Source: an uncultured Clostridia bacterium
GTDB taxonomy: Bacteria > Bacillota > Clostridia > Christensenellales > Aristaeellaceae
DNA length: 19,312 nucleotides
Direction of reading: 5' to 3'
Assembly (NCBI GenBank): GCA_934615235.1
Contig: CAKTTL010000054.1
Coordinates: forward strand, 1 to 19,312
The notes under the pieces were generated by a model that ran no database searches, was not told the origin of the DNA, and was given only the letters and a program-made list of their open reading frames with translations. The position numbers and the translations under genes were made by a program. Every line of letters starts with the position of its first letter. The stretch's first letter is position 1. Shown in pieces: positions 8,601 to 14,514 of this stretch.

Positions 8601-9444
8601 GCCCTACGTTCGCCAGCCAGACGGCCCAGCTGAAGAAGCAGTTGTTGTCCGTATCGTAGCCGCGGCAGCGGACGGCGAGCAGCATGCGCAGCAGAAACGC
8701 CGCCGCCAGCACAAGGCCGACCGCCAGCCGCGGGTGAAAGGTGTTGAAATCCCTGAAATACCACAGCGCCAGCGCGGCGAGCAGAAACAGCAGCGCCCAC
8801 GGGAGAATCTTCGCCTTCGCGGTTTCGTCGGTTTCGTCCGCTTCGGAGATTTCGCCGTAGTCCACCTGCGAATAATCGGTCAGTTCGAGAATTTCCGCGT
8901 CCGCGGGGACCTCGTCCGCGCGCGCGAGGGACACGTCCGTAAACCACGCCTTGCCGGTGTTGTCCGCGCTGTAATCGCCCAGCCGCGCGGCGATAATCAC
9001 CTCGCGCTGGTTCTGATCCGTCCGAAACCAGCTTTCCAGCCGCACGAACTCGCCCGCCGTGTCCCACACCTGCGGGAAATCGACGTAGCTGCCCAGCACG
9101 GAAAGCCCCGCGCCCGCGCCGCCTTCAGGAATGCCCTCGGCGCGCACCAGACCGGAGAGATGATAAACCGTGTTCGGCTCCACCTCGACGGACTGAATGA
9201 ACCGCGCGTCGTTGGAGGCGACGTTTTCCACCGCGGCGCAGGCGCCGCCGGAAAAATCCGTCACGCTCCAGTAGCTCACGCCGTCCTCGCGCAGCCAGGC
9301 GTCCTTCGCCCAGCCCTCGGGCCAGCCGGAATCGTCGGTGAGCGTAAAATCGCCGTTATACAGCAGGTTTTCTTCCTCCGCCAGCGCGCACCAGGGCAGC
9401 GCCAGCAGCAGAAAGCACACCAGCAGGGATACGAGTTTGCGCAT
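5635..9444 (-). CDS. Secreted-side double GT-C glycosyltransferase (GT87-like + PMT) with two carbohydrate-binding-like domains
   Basis: A 1269-residue multi-pass membrane protein. Order: signal peptide MRKLVSLLVCFLLLALPWCALA; a jelly-roll CBM-like domain (~25-185, opening with NLLYNGDF); a membrane segment near 210-230; a first GT-C module (~240-680) with the loop RGYDTDNN near 260 and DYPPGYLYLLW near 290; an external F5/8-type-C-like beta domain (~690-798, with TVTFDLGAEQDFYVLYY and ARYARL); then a PMT/GT39 module (~838-1269) with FDEIYHARTGYE, HPPLGK and a C-terminal block beginning SPWYEWLLMLKPMYYY. These enzymes use polyprenyl-phosphate sugars to glycosylate proteins or envelope polymers outside the membrane. 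I start at 9444, not the upstream ATG at 9462, because GGGAGG lies 5 bases before it and the signal peptide begins there. It leads an operon with the GT28-type enzyme. Substrate is unknown. Confidence 0.9.
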   Translation of the reverse strand: MRKLVSLLVCFLLLALPWCALAEEENLLYNGDFTLTDDSGWPEGWAKDAWLREDGVSYWSVTDFSGGACAAVENVASNDARFIQSVEVEPNTVYHLSGLVRAEGIPEGGAGAGLSVLGSYVDFPQVWDTAGEFVRLESWFRTDQNQREVIIAARLGDYSADNTGKAWFTDVSLARADEVPADAEILELTDYSQVDYGEISEADETDETAKAKILPWALLFLLAALALWYFRDFNTFHPRLAVGLVLAAAFLLRMLLAVRCRGYDTDNNCFFSWAVWLANVGPNQFYDSVSFCDYPPGYLYLLWPVGKLLNWLGVFSAQSASARVLLRFIPSLCDLGAAYLLWRLARRRLGETAALLLCALYAFSPAVLVDSAVWGQVDGVMVLGLLLTVYFAEKNNWTAALPVFVVTALMKPQALMAAPLGLLALLTSRGQLKSALKGLGIALAAAVVMLLPFAWGKPLSWIFELYTSTLSSYPYATLNAANFYDLIGANWAPLSEKILGVSYAAFGTVMTVLAVAGTLALYYWKRSKTAGLALCGAACYILLYLFGAKMHERYLFPALALLLAAYIDRRDARLLYAFVGFSATLYLNCALVLRDTHLAVGFNLTGAALSLANLALGALVVWTALDGRTRALPSLRALRREAPEKALDPFAAETKPVPRPNLRQTLALVALTAVYACVAFIGLGSTKAPQTVWSSTGAAETVTFDLGAEQDFYVLYYGEISQRNFTLEFSRDGEAWTEAYPAQFDVGECFRWNYLTTAICDAAGNATGWTDERILCSARYARLTANGPAVNIMEIVFRAEDGTVLPVADLSVEGAREENASDPWLLCDEPDTVCDEPSYFNGTYFDEIYHARTGYELAHGLSIYEWTHPPLGKIFIMLGIKLFGMTPFGWRFFGALTGVLMIPAMYALALIVLRRPRGAFLAAFVMAFDMMHLTQTRIATIDSYAVFFIILMFAFMFRYLQMNLLRDRYKTLVPLSVCGLFMGVGWACKWICLYSSVGLAMLFFYSFFRHIRQWRWCVRQGGRAAEEARDFWKLMGVTIAVCFAVFIFIPFAIYYFSYIPHFRWEGGLTWRRFWQTQINIFNYHSGLSGDDHSFKSPWYEWLLMLKPMYYYKGTTYAGAGNVASIMCMGNPAVWWIGLGTFVYALARFVRNLLRGQLESDPEPGMIATGFAAQYLPWVLVPRSMFIYHYFGSLPFVMLSIAWAFGLWEKKNALRARRAEWIYCAAVVLLFIAFYPIATGVPFPRWWADAINWFSFLKLPGWKYRGWLYY

Positions 9445-9608
9445 AAATGCCTCCCAAAGCATAATGTTTTCCAGATATTTACTTTACTGTACTATTTAAC
9501 GCTTCGCAAGGGCTTATACGTCCCGAAATGTAAAAATAAATGGGATAAAATGAAAATTTCGCTCCAAAACCGCGCGCCTGAAAAAAACGGCTTTTTTGAA
9601 AAAAGCTA

Positions 9609-9636
9609 TTGACTTTTTTTCGAAATGAAGTATAAT
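9609..9636 (+). promoter_or_regulatory. Promoter of tRNA-Lys
   Basis: TTGACT (9609-9614) and a perfect TATAAT (9631-9636) are 16 bases apart. Transcription should begin near 9643, about 12 bases before the mature tRNA end. The sequence from 9463 to here is AT-richer than its surroundings and holds no gene that I can support. Confidence 0.82.
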
Positions 9637-9654
9637 ACATCTTGTTCGCGAGAT

Positions 9655-9727
9655 GCGCCATTAGCTCAGTTGGTAGAGCACCTGACTCTTAATCAGGGTG
9701 TCCCGGGTTCGAGTCCCTGATGGCGCA
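9655..9727 (+). tRNA. tRNA-Lys (anticodon CTT)
   Basis: A 73-base cloverleaf. Acceptor arm GCGCCAT/ATGGCGC, D-arm GCTC/GAGC, and anticodon arm CCTGA/TCAGG with loop CTCTTAA place the anticodon CTT at 9688-9690, reading AAG. The T-loop is TTCGAGT. The T-stem CCGGG/CCCTG has one C-U mismatch (9704 with 9718). CCA is not encoded. The gene stands alone, with its own promoter and terminator. Confidence 0.95.
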
Positions 9728-9732
9728 CGTTG

Positions 9733-9765
9733 AAAAGCCGGTTTCCGAAAGGAAACCGGTTTTTG
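9733..9765 (+). terminator. Rho-independent terminator of tRNA-Lys
   Basis: A 9-bp perfect stem CCGGTTTCC/GGAAACCGG with a GAAA tetraloop, followed by TTTTTG, begins a few bases after the tRNA. Confidence 0.93.
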
Positions 9766-9872
9766 TTTATCGAAAGAATGCGCATGGAGCGGGAAAACAG
9801 GTTTTTTGCGCGCCCTGCGCGCATAAAATAACGCCGCCCGTTGGATTCTTCATCTATCAGGAGGGGTGCGAG

Positions 9873-10379
9873 ATGAAAGAGCTGAACTATTTCGAGCAGG
9901 TGAACCGGATCACGGAACGGATGGCGCACGGCGGCGTGTTTCTGAGCGTGGCGGGCGAAAAGCCCAACACAATGACCATCGGCTGGGGCGCGGCCAGCTA
10001 TATCTGGAACCGCCCGGTGTTTATCGCGATGGTGCGGCCGCAGCGCTACACGCACGAGCTGCTCGAGCGGACCGACGTTTTCACCGTCAGCGTGCCGACG
10101 AGGAACCTGCTGCGCGCGGAGCTTGCCTTCGCCGGGCGCGCGTCCGGGCGGGATGGGAACAAATTCGAAAGCCATGGGCTGACGGCCGTTCCAGCGCTGA
10201 AAGTGCCCGCGCCCATCGTGGGCGAATGCGGCCTGCATCTGGAATGCCGCATTCTGCTGCGGCAGGAGATGTCGCCTGAGCGGCTTTCGCAGGAGATTAT
10301 CGATTACACATACAAAGCGAACGACGAGCACGAACTGTATTTCGGCGAAGTGCTGGCCTGCTACTCGACGGACGAATAA
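9873..10379 (+). CDS. Flavin reductase-like FMN-binding domain protein
   Basis: A 168-residue single-domain protein of the flavin-reductase-like split-barrel family, which binds FMN and passes electrons between NAD(P)H and flavins or other partners. The recognisable part is GGVFLSVAGEKPNTMTIGWGAASYIWNRPVFIAMVRPQRYTHELL, followed by the TVSVP strand; such regions form the flavin pocket. A frame is open back into the tRNA at 9720, but the start is 9873, where GGAGGGG lies 6 bases upstream and the family sequence begins. It is 18 bases ahead of trmO and reads the same way, so the two probably share a transcript. The physiological partner cannot be told from the sequence. Confidence 0.9.
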   Translation: MKELNYFEQVNRITERMAHGGVFLSVAGEKPNTMTIGWGAASYIWNRPVFIAMVRPQRYTHELLERTDVFTVSVPTRNLLRAELAFAGRASGRDGNKFESHGLTAVPALKVPAPIVGECGLHLECRILLRQEMSPERLSQEIIDYTYKANDEHELYFGEVLACYSTDE

Positions 10380-10397
10380 ACCGCCCCGGAGGATTCA

Positions 10398-11090
10398 ATG
10401 AACGAAAGCTATCTGATGAAGCCCATCGCGCATATCCGCACCGATTTTCCCGCCAAGTTCGGCGTGCCGCGCCAGGCGGGGCTTGTCGGCGCGCTGACGG
10501 GGACGATCGTCTTCGAGAAGGAATACCGCGTGGACGCGGCGCTGCGCGGGCTGGAGCAATACTCGCACGCGTGGCTGGTATGGGTGTTTTCCGAGGCGGC
10601 GCGCGAAGGCTGGTCGCCCACGGTGCGGCCGCCGCGGCTGGGCGGCAACACGAAAATGGGCGTATTCGCCACGCGTTCGCCGTTCCGGCCGAACCCGATC
10701 GCGCTGTCGGCGGTAAAGCTGGCGGGCACGGAGGAAACGAAGGCGTTCGGAACCGTGCTGCACGTCGCGGGCGCGGATCTGATGGACGGCACGCCGATTC
10801 TCGATATCAAGCCGTATCTGCCGTACGTCGACGCGATCCCCGGCGCGGCGGGCGGGTTTACCGAGCAGGCGAAGGAATACACGCTGCGGGTGGAATTCCC
10901 GCCGGATCTGATTCGGCTGGTGCCGCAGGAGAAACGCGAAGCGCTCCTTGGCGTGCTGGAGAGCGACCCGCGGCCGTCGTATCAGGAGGATCCGGAGCGG
11001 GTTTACGGGTTCGGGTTTGCGGGGCTGGAAGTCAAGTTCACCGTGGCGCAGGGGGTGCTGACGGTGAGGCGGGTGGAGAAGGCGGAGTGA
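10398..11090 (+). CDS. trmO: tRNA (N6-threonylcarbamoyladenosine(37)-N6)-methyltransferase TrmO
   Basis: A 230-residue protein of the TsaA/YaeB family. TrmO uses S-adenosylmethionine to methylate t6A37 of some tRNAs that read ACN codons, fine-tuning decoding. Key segments are IAHIRTDFPAKFGVPRQ at the N-terminus, the GLEQYSHAWLVWVF strand, and the family signature MGVFATRSPFRPNPIALS that contributes to the cofactor site. DIKPYLPYVDA follows, and a C-terminal domain ends near residue 230, as in full-length members. GGAGG lies 5 bases before the ATG. It follows the flavin reductase gene closely. About 285 bases separate it from rplS, which has its own promoter. Confidence 0.95.
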   Translation: MNESYLMKPIAHIRTDFPAKFGVPRQAGLVGALTGTIVFEKEYRVDAALRGLEQYSHAWLVWVFSEAAREGWSPTVRPPRLGGNTKMGVFATRSPFRPNPIALSAVKLAGTEETKAFGTVLHVAGADLMDGTPILDIKPYLPYVDAIPGAAGGFTEQAKEYTLRVEFPPDLIRLVPQEKREALLGVLESDPRPSYQEDPERVYGFGFAGLEVKFTVAQGVLTVRRVEKAE

Positions 11091-11265
11091 CGGAGGAGAA
11101 AACAGCGTCGGCAAGACGGTTTGTCGGCGAGGTTGCGGCGCAGGCGGGATACGCAATCAGGGAAACCCGGCTGCGCCATATGGAATGGGAGCGGCTGGGC
11201 CAGCGCGGAGGAATAAAACGCGCTCTGCGCGTTGGTTACCACTTGCTTTCACGCGCAAAAAACGC

Positions 11266-11294
11266 TTGCCAAGCCTTGCCTTTTGTGCTATAAT
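11266..11294 (+). promoter_or_regulatory. Promoter of rplS
   Basis: TTGCCA (11266-11271) and a perfect TATAAT (11289-11294) are 17 bases apart, with an extended -10 TGC just before. Start of transcription would be near 11301. The stretch 11091-11265 holds no gene I trust. Confidence 0.85.
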
Positions 11295-11300
11295 CTTTTC

Positions 11301-11370
11301 CGCATGAATTCGGGCGGTCCGCTACCGGCAACATTGGATCCGGATATGAACGTCTGACAATTTAAGGAGG
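11301..11370 (+). promoter_or_regulatory. 5' leader of rplS, possible L19 autoregulatory leader
   Basis: About 75 bases separate the promoter from the rplS start. They include CGGT/ACCG and CCGG/CCGG pairings that could form small hairpins before AAGGAGG (11364-11370). Firmicutes rplS genes are known to have structured L19 leaders. I cannot verify a match to that RNA family by eye. Confidence 0.35.
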
Positions 11371-11376
11371 ATCCCC

Positions 11377-11727
11377 ATGAACGAAATCATCCGTGCGCTG
11401 GAGCGTGAACAGCTCCGCAGTGACATCCCCGCTTTCCGCGTGGGCGACACCGTTCGCGTTTTCGTGAAGGTCGTCGAAGGCAGCCGTGAACGTCTGCAGG
11501 CGTTCGAAGGCACCGTGATTGCCCGCCGCAACGGCAGCGTCCGCGAGACGTTCACCGTCCGCCGCGTTTCCTACGGCATCGGCGTCGAGCGCACCTTCCC
11601 GCTGCACAGCCCCCGTGTCGACCATATCGTGGTTCTCCGCCGTGGTAAGGTCCGCCGCGCGAAGCTGTACTATCTGCGCAACCTCTCCGGCAAGGCCGCC
11701 AAGATCAAGGAGCTGCGCGATCGTTAG
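11377..11727 (+). CDS. rplS: 50S ribosomal protein L19
   Basis: A 116-residue bL19, standard length, located at the 30S-50S interface. Diagnostic segments are RSDIPAFRVGDTVRVFVKVVEG, the RLQAFEGTVIARRNGSVRETFTVRR block, and GVERTFPLHSPRVDHIVVLRRGKVRRAKLYYLRNLSGKAAKI split across the C-terminal half. AAGGAGG lies 6 bases before the ATG. In Firmicutes rplS precedes rbgA, rnhB and yraN, as it does here. Upstream, however, the usual rpsP-rimM-trmD genes are replaced by trmO. The stop codon TAG is itself the first three bases of a short inverted-repeat element, so that element is transcribed as the rplS 3' untranslated region. Confidence 0.98.
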   Translation: MNEIIRALEREQLRSDIPAFRVGDTVRVFVKVVEGSRERLQAFEGTVIARRNGSVRETFTVRRVSYGIGVERTFPLHSPRVDHIVVLRRGKVRRAKLYYLRNLSGKAAKIKELRDR

Positions 11728-11886
11728 GGTATATCTGAAAAAGGAAGAGGCGACAGCACGAGCGGATTTTTCGTCGGTTCAAGGAGGGAAACCGAAGGTT
11801 TAGCGGCGCTAAATCGAGGTTTTCCGACGCCGAAATGGCGGAAAAGCCGCCGTGATGGAGTCTCAGGGAATTTTTCAGATACACCC
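11725..11886. mobile_element. MITE-like inverted-repeat element, copy 1
   Basis: A 162-base element with ends GGGTATATCTGAAAAA and TTTTTCAGATACACCC (15 of 16 bases complementary). It contains no credible gene. Subterminal sequences AAGGAAGAGGCGACAGCACG and CGTGATGGAGTCTCAGGGAA are identical to those of copy 2 at 17526-17636. Copy 1 carries about 50 extra central bases, including a near-palindrome TTTAGCGGCGCTAAA. It starts on the rplS stop codon and lies before the rplS terminator. No transposase is nearby. Confidence 0.85.
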
Positions 11887-11903
11887 GAAAGCAAAACGCT
11901 TTG

Positions 11904-11939
11904 AGCTGCTATGCCGTTGGCATAACAGCTTTTTCTTTT
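11904..11939 (+). terminator. Rho-independent terminator of rplS
   Basis: AGCTGCTATGCC pairs with GGCATAACAGCT (one C-A mismatch) around a 3-base loop and is followed by TTTTCTTTT. It is separated from the rplS stop codon by the 162-base element. Confidence 0.85.
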
Positions 11940-12024
11940 ACGAGGGGTAATATGTTTTTTCCGCGCAGGGCGCGGAAGGGGACGGCTGTGCCATGCGGCG
12001 CGTGCGGGTGGCGCGCATGCCGCT

Positions 12025-12342
12025 CCATGCAGCGTGGTTAGCTCGTCCGCGCTTCGCGCGTACATTGCACGATTCTTTATGCGCCTGCGGGCGCGCGGGG
12101 TTTGGGGAACGTTAGGGGGCTCTGCCCCCTATGACCCCTGGCAGGAACCTGAGGTTCCTGCACCTCCCGGTTTTTACTCAAAACCATGCAGCGTGGTCAG
12201 CTCGTCCGCGCTTCGTGCGTACATTGCGCGGTTCTTTATGCGCCTGCGGGCGCACAGGCTCGGGCTACGTCAGGGGGCTCCGCCCCCTATAACCCCCGCC
12301 AGGGAACTGAGTTCCCTGGACCTTCCACTTTGGGCCCGGTAA
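12025..12342. repeat. Two tandem copies of a 159-bp structured repeat
   Basis: Both units open with CCATGCAGCGTGGT (12025 and 12184). They share the first ~70 bases almost exactly, then a G/C block, then a series of small hairpins. Each has GCGCCTGCGGGCGC, an AGGGGGC/GCCCCCT hairpin, and a final TGA-loop hairpin. The last differs between units but stays fully paired: CAGGAACC/GGTTCCTG in unit 1, CAGGGAAC/GTTCCCTG in unit 2. One forward frame reads through both units and would give a duplicated VVSSSALRAYIARFFMRLRA peptide; I do not consider it a gene. The whole 11940-12345 gap is otherwise without genes. Confidence 0.85.
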
Positions 12343-12356
12343 TAAGGAGTTACATT

Positions 12357-13220
12357 ATGCAAATCCAATGGTATCCCGGCCACATGGCCCGCGCCAAGCG
12401 GCTGCTCGGCGATCAGCTCAAACGCGTAGACGTCGTCATCGAACTCTGCGACGCGCGGCTCCCCTATTCCAGCCGCAACCCGGAGCTCATCTCCCTCGCG
12501 CGCGGCAAGCGCCGCCTGCTCATCCTCGGCAAGGCCGATCTCGCCGACGGCGCGGCCACCTCGCGCTGGCTTTCCTATTTCGCCGCGCACAATCAGGAAG
12601 CCATGGCCTACGACGCATCCCGCGGCAAGGCGAAGGAAGCGCTCAAACGCATCGAAAAGCTCACCGCGCCGCTCGTTGAAAAGCAGGCCGCCCGCGGCGT
12701 GAAAAAGACCGTCCGCTGCATGGTGGTCGGCGTACCGAACGTGGGCAAATCGACGTTCATCAACCGGCTCAACGGTACTCCCGTCGCCGTTGTCGGCGAC
12801 CGCCCGGGCGTAACGCGCTCCAACCAGTGGGTGCGCATTTCGCCGTACCTTGAGCTGCTCGACACCCCCGGCCTGCTCTGGCCGCGGCTCGACGATAAGC
12901 TCGCCGCGCAGCATCTTGCCTGGCTGGGGACGATTCGCGATCAGATCCTCGATACCGAAGCGCTGGCGACGTCGCTGCTGGAAGCGATGCTGCAGACCCG
13001 CCCCGACGCGGTGATCGAACGGTTCCATCTCAGGCAGCCGCTGCCTGAAGCGCCGGAACTGCTCGAAGCCGTCTGCCGCGGCCGCGGGTTCCTGCTCTCC
13101 GGCGGCGTGCTGGACACCGAACGCGCCGCGTCCATCGTGCTGGACGAGTTCCGCGCGGGCAAACTGGGACGGCTCACATTGGAGGAAGCGCCATGCGAAA
13201 AACAGCAGCCGAACGACTGA
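12357..13220 (+). CDS. rbgA: Ribosome biogenesis GTPase RbgA (YlqF)
   Basis: A 287-residue circularly permuted GTPase needed for late 50S assembly in Firmicutes. Motif order is permuted as expected: the G4 position at 58-61, DASRG (G5 region) at 86-90, GVPNVGKST (G1) at 125-133, GVTR (G2 threonine) near 151, DTPG (G3) at 169-172, followed by the C-terminal RNA-binding helical domain. The N-terminal IQWYPGHMARA is the family signature. The G4 motif reads GKAD rather than NKxD, which is unusual. The frame is open upstream into the repeats, but the start is set by AAGGAG about 7 bases before the ATG at 12357. No clear promoter is visible in the repeats before it. The gene overlaps rnhB by 28 bases. 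Confidence 0.96.
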   Translation: MQIQWYPGHMARAKRLLGDQLKRVDVVIELCDARLPYSSRNPELISLARGKRRLLILGKADLADGAATSRWLSYFAAHNQEAMAYDASRGKAKEALKRIEKLTAPLVEKQAARGVKKTVRCMVVGVPNVGKSTFINRLNGTPVAVVGDRPGVTRSNQWVRISPYLELLDTPGLLWPRLDDKLAAQHLAWLGTIRDQILDTEALATSLLEAMLQTRPDAVIERFHLRQPLPEAPELLEAVCRGRGFLLSGGVLDTERAASIVLDEFRAGKLGRLTLEEAPCEKQQPND

Positions 13221-13807
13221 CCGAAATCACCGAAATAGATCGCGGCCTGTGGGCGCAGGGCGTTGTTTTCGCCGGCATCGACGAGGCCGGGCGCGGGCCG
13301 CTGGCCGGGCCTGTCGCGGCGGGGTGCTGCGTCATGCCCGCCGAACTGCTCCTTCCGGGCGTCGACGATTCGAAGAAGCTTTCGGAAAAAAAGCGCGAAG
13401 CGCTTTATGAACAAATCCTCGAAACCGCCGTTTACGCGCGGGTCGCCTATGCGACGGCGGAGGAGATCGACGAGCTGAACATCCTCGAGGCGACGCGGCT
13501 GGCAATGGCGCGCGCCGCAGCGGACGCGCCGTGCGGGCTGTTCCTGCTGGACGCAATGGAGCACGTGCCGCTGCCCGGCGAGCAGCGCGCAATCATCCAC
13601 GGCGACGCGCTGTGCTATTCCATCGCCGCCGCGTCCATTCTCGCCAAGGTCGCGCGCGACCGGCTGATGCGCGAGCTGGACGAAAAATACCCGCAATACG
13701 GCTTTGCAAAGCATAAGGGCTATGGCACCGCCGAGCATATCGCCGCGCTGCGGCAATACGGCCCCTGCCCGGAGCATCGTTCGCTGTTCGTCCGCAAGTT
13801 CGTATGA
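13193..13807 (+). CDS. rnhB: Ribonuclease HII
   Basis: A 204-residue RNase HII that nicks RNA-DNA hybrids 5' of ribonucleotides, removing misincorporated ribonucleotides. The catalytic pair lies in GIDEAGRGPLAGPV; DDSKKLSEKKRE follows. A third acidic residue is in LLDAMEHVPLP, and the fourth in the family block AAASILAKVARDRLM. HKGYGTAEH and the C-terminal H-R-S-F-like HRSLFVRKF are also typical. The start overlaps the rbgA 3' end, with GGAGG 7 bases before the ATG. The stop overlaps the yraN start as ATGA. All three genes are translationally coupled. Confidence 0.97.
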   Translation: MRKTAAERLTEITEIDRGLWAQGVVFAGIDEAGRGPLAGPVAAGCCVMPAELLLPGVDDSKKLSEKKREALYEQILETAVYARVAYATAEEIDELNILEATRLAMARAAADAPCGLFLLDAMEHVPLPGEQRAIIHGDALCYSIAAASILAKVARDRLMRELDEKYPQYGFAKHKGYGTAEHIAALRQYGPCPEHRSLFVRKFV

Positions 13808-14160
13808 GTACCGTTTCTTTTGGCCGAAGCGCGGAGACGGCCGCCGCCGAATATCTCGTTTCCCGCGGGCTGGAGATTCTCGCCCGCAATTACGCCGTCC
13901 GCGGCTCGGAAATCGATATCATCGCCCGCGAGGACGCGTGCATCGTTTTCGCGGAAGTAAAAGCTACCGCAAATACATCGGACGCGCATGGCGCGCCGCG
14001 CGAACGTGTGACCCCCGCCAAACAGCGGCGCATCTGCCGCGCCGCATTGCGCTTCCTGCAGGAAAACGCCCTTGGCGATTCCTCCGTCCGCTTCGACGTG
14101 CTCGAAGTAACTCCCGCCGGAATCACGCACCTCCGCAACGCCTTTTCCTATATTGAATAG
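13804..14160 (+). CDS. yraN: UPF0102/YraN-family putative endonuclease
   Basis: A 118-residue protein of normal family length. The fold is related to Holliday-junction resolvases and restriction-endonuclease-like nucleases; the cellular role is unproven. Visible elements are FGRSAETAAAEYLVSRGLEIL, ARNYAVRGSEIDIIA and IVFAEVKA, which give the E-x-D and E-V-K catalytic pattern. The glycine-rich GEIDII motif reads GSEIDII here. It overlaps rnhB by ATGA and closes the rplS-side operon. Gene context with rnhB is conserved in many bacteria and fits a nucleic-acid processing role. Confidence 0.93.
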   Translation: MSTVSFGRSAETAAAEYLVSRGLEILARNYAVRGSEIDIIAREDACIVFAEVKATANTSDAHGAPRERVTPAKQRRICRAALRFLQENALGDSSVRFDVLEVTPAGITHLRNAFSYIE

Positions 14161-14174
14161 CGATAACTCCCCCC

Positions 14175-14314
14175 GCCGCACCGTCCCGGCGCGCCCTTCG
14201 CGCGGCGGGACGCGGGAAAACTGAAACGGCTTTCTTCGGCGGGGAGCTTGCGCTCCCCGTCCCCCATCTCAACCATGCCGCACCGTCCCGGCGCGCCCTT
14301 TGCGCGGCGGGACT
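14175..14314. repeat. 102-bp tandem duplication with GC-rich hairpins
   Basis: GCCGCACCGTCCCGGCGCGC starts at 14175 and again at 14277. Each copy forms a GTCCC...GGGAC hairpin (14183-14211 and 14285-14313), continues through CGGCTTTCTT(C/T)GG(C/T)GGGGAGC, and ends in a second hairpin. In the first copy that hairpin is the short GGGGAGC/GCTCCCC (14241-14258). In the second it is the long hairpin repeat at 14349-14392. The 14161-14434 gap contains only these repeats. Confidence 0.85.
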
Positions 14315-14323
14315 CAAAAAAAT

Positions 14324-14400
14324 AAAGCGGCTTTCTTTGGTGGGGAGCGCGAGGGGCCCCTTTCTTTCTCCTGAAAGAAAGGGGCCCCTCGCAAAGAACC
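14324..14400 (+). repeat. Hairpin repeat, copy 2 (20-bp perfect stem, TCCT loop)
   Basis: Bases 14349-14368 and 14373-14392 are perfectly complementary over 20 bp around TCCT. The inner core TTTCTTTCTCCTGAAAGAAA matches copy 1, but the outer stem is GCGAGGGGCCCC. Flank AAAGCGGCTTTCTTTGG (14324-14340) precedes it and AAAGAACCCCGTCCC follows. There is no T-run, so it is not a typical terminator for yraN. Confidence 0.88.
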
Positions 14401-14434
14401 CCGTCCCGTTCCCCCGTCCTTTTCTTTCCCTGCC

Positions 14435-14463
14435 TTGACATTTCGGCTCTGAGCAGATATGAT
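14435..14463 (+). promoter_or_regulatory. Promoter of the TPR-repeat gene
   Basis: A perfect TTGACA (14435-14440) and TATGAT (14458-14463) are 17 bases apart. Transcription should begin near 14470, which informs the choice of start codon for the next gene. Confidence 0.82.
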
Positions 14464-14514
14464 GATAGTTGGGGTATTATGTCTTTATCGCTGGATGCGG
14501 AGGTGTTACGGCAG

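Noticed and set aside
5554..9612. A 1352-codon open frame on the plus strand
   Set aside because: It is antisense to the double GT-C gene, is very rich in Arg/Gln/His/Ala without domains, and arises from high GC with codon-position bias.
11088..11293. A 68-codon GTG frame overlapping the end of trmO as GTGA
   Set aside because: It has no recognisable sequence and its end coincides with the rplS -10 box, so it is more likely non-coding.
12034..12342. A 102-codon frame encoding a duplicated peptide
   Set aside because: The duplication is explained by the 159-bp DNA repeat, and no ribosome binding site precedes it.
12025..12342. Possible CRISPR array
   Set aside because: Only two long units of 159 bp, no short repeat-spacer pattern and no cas genes.
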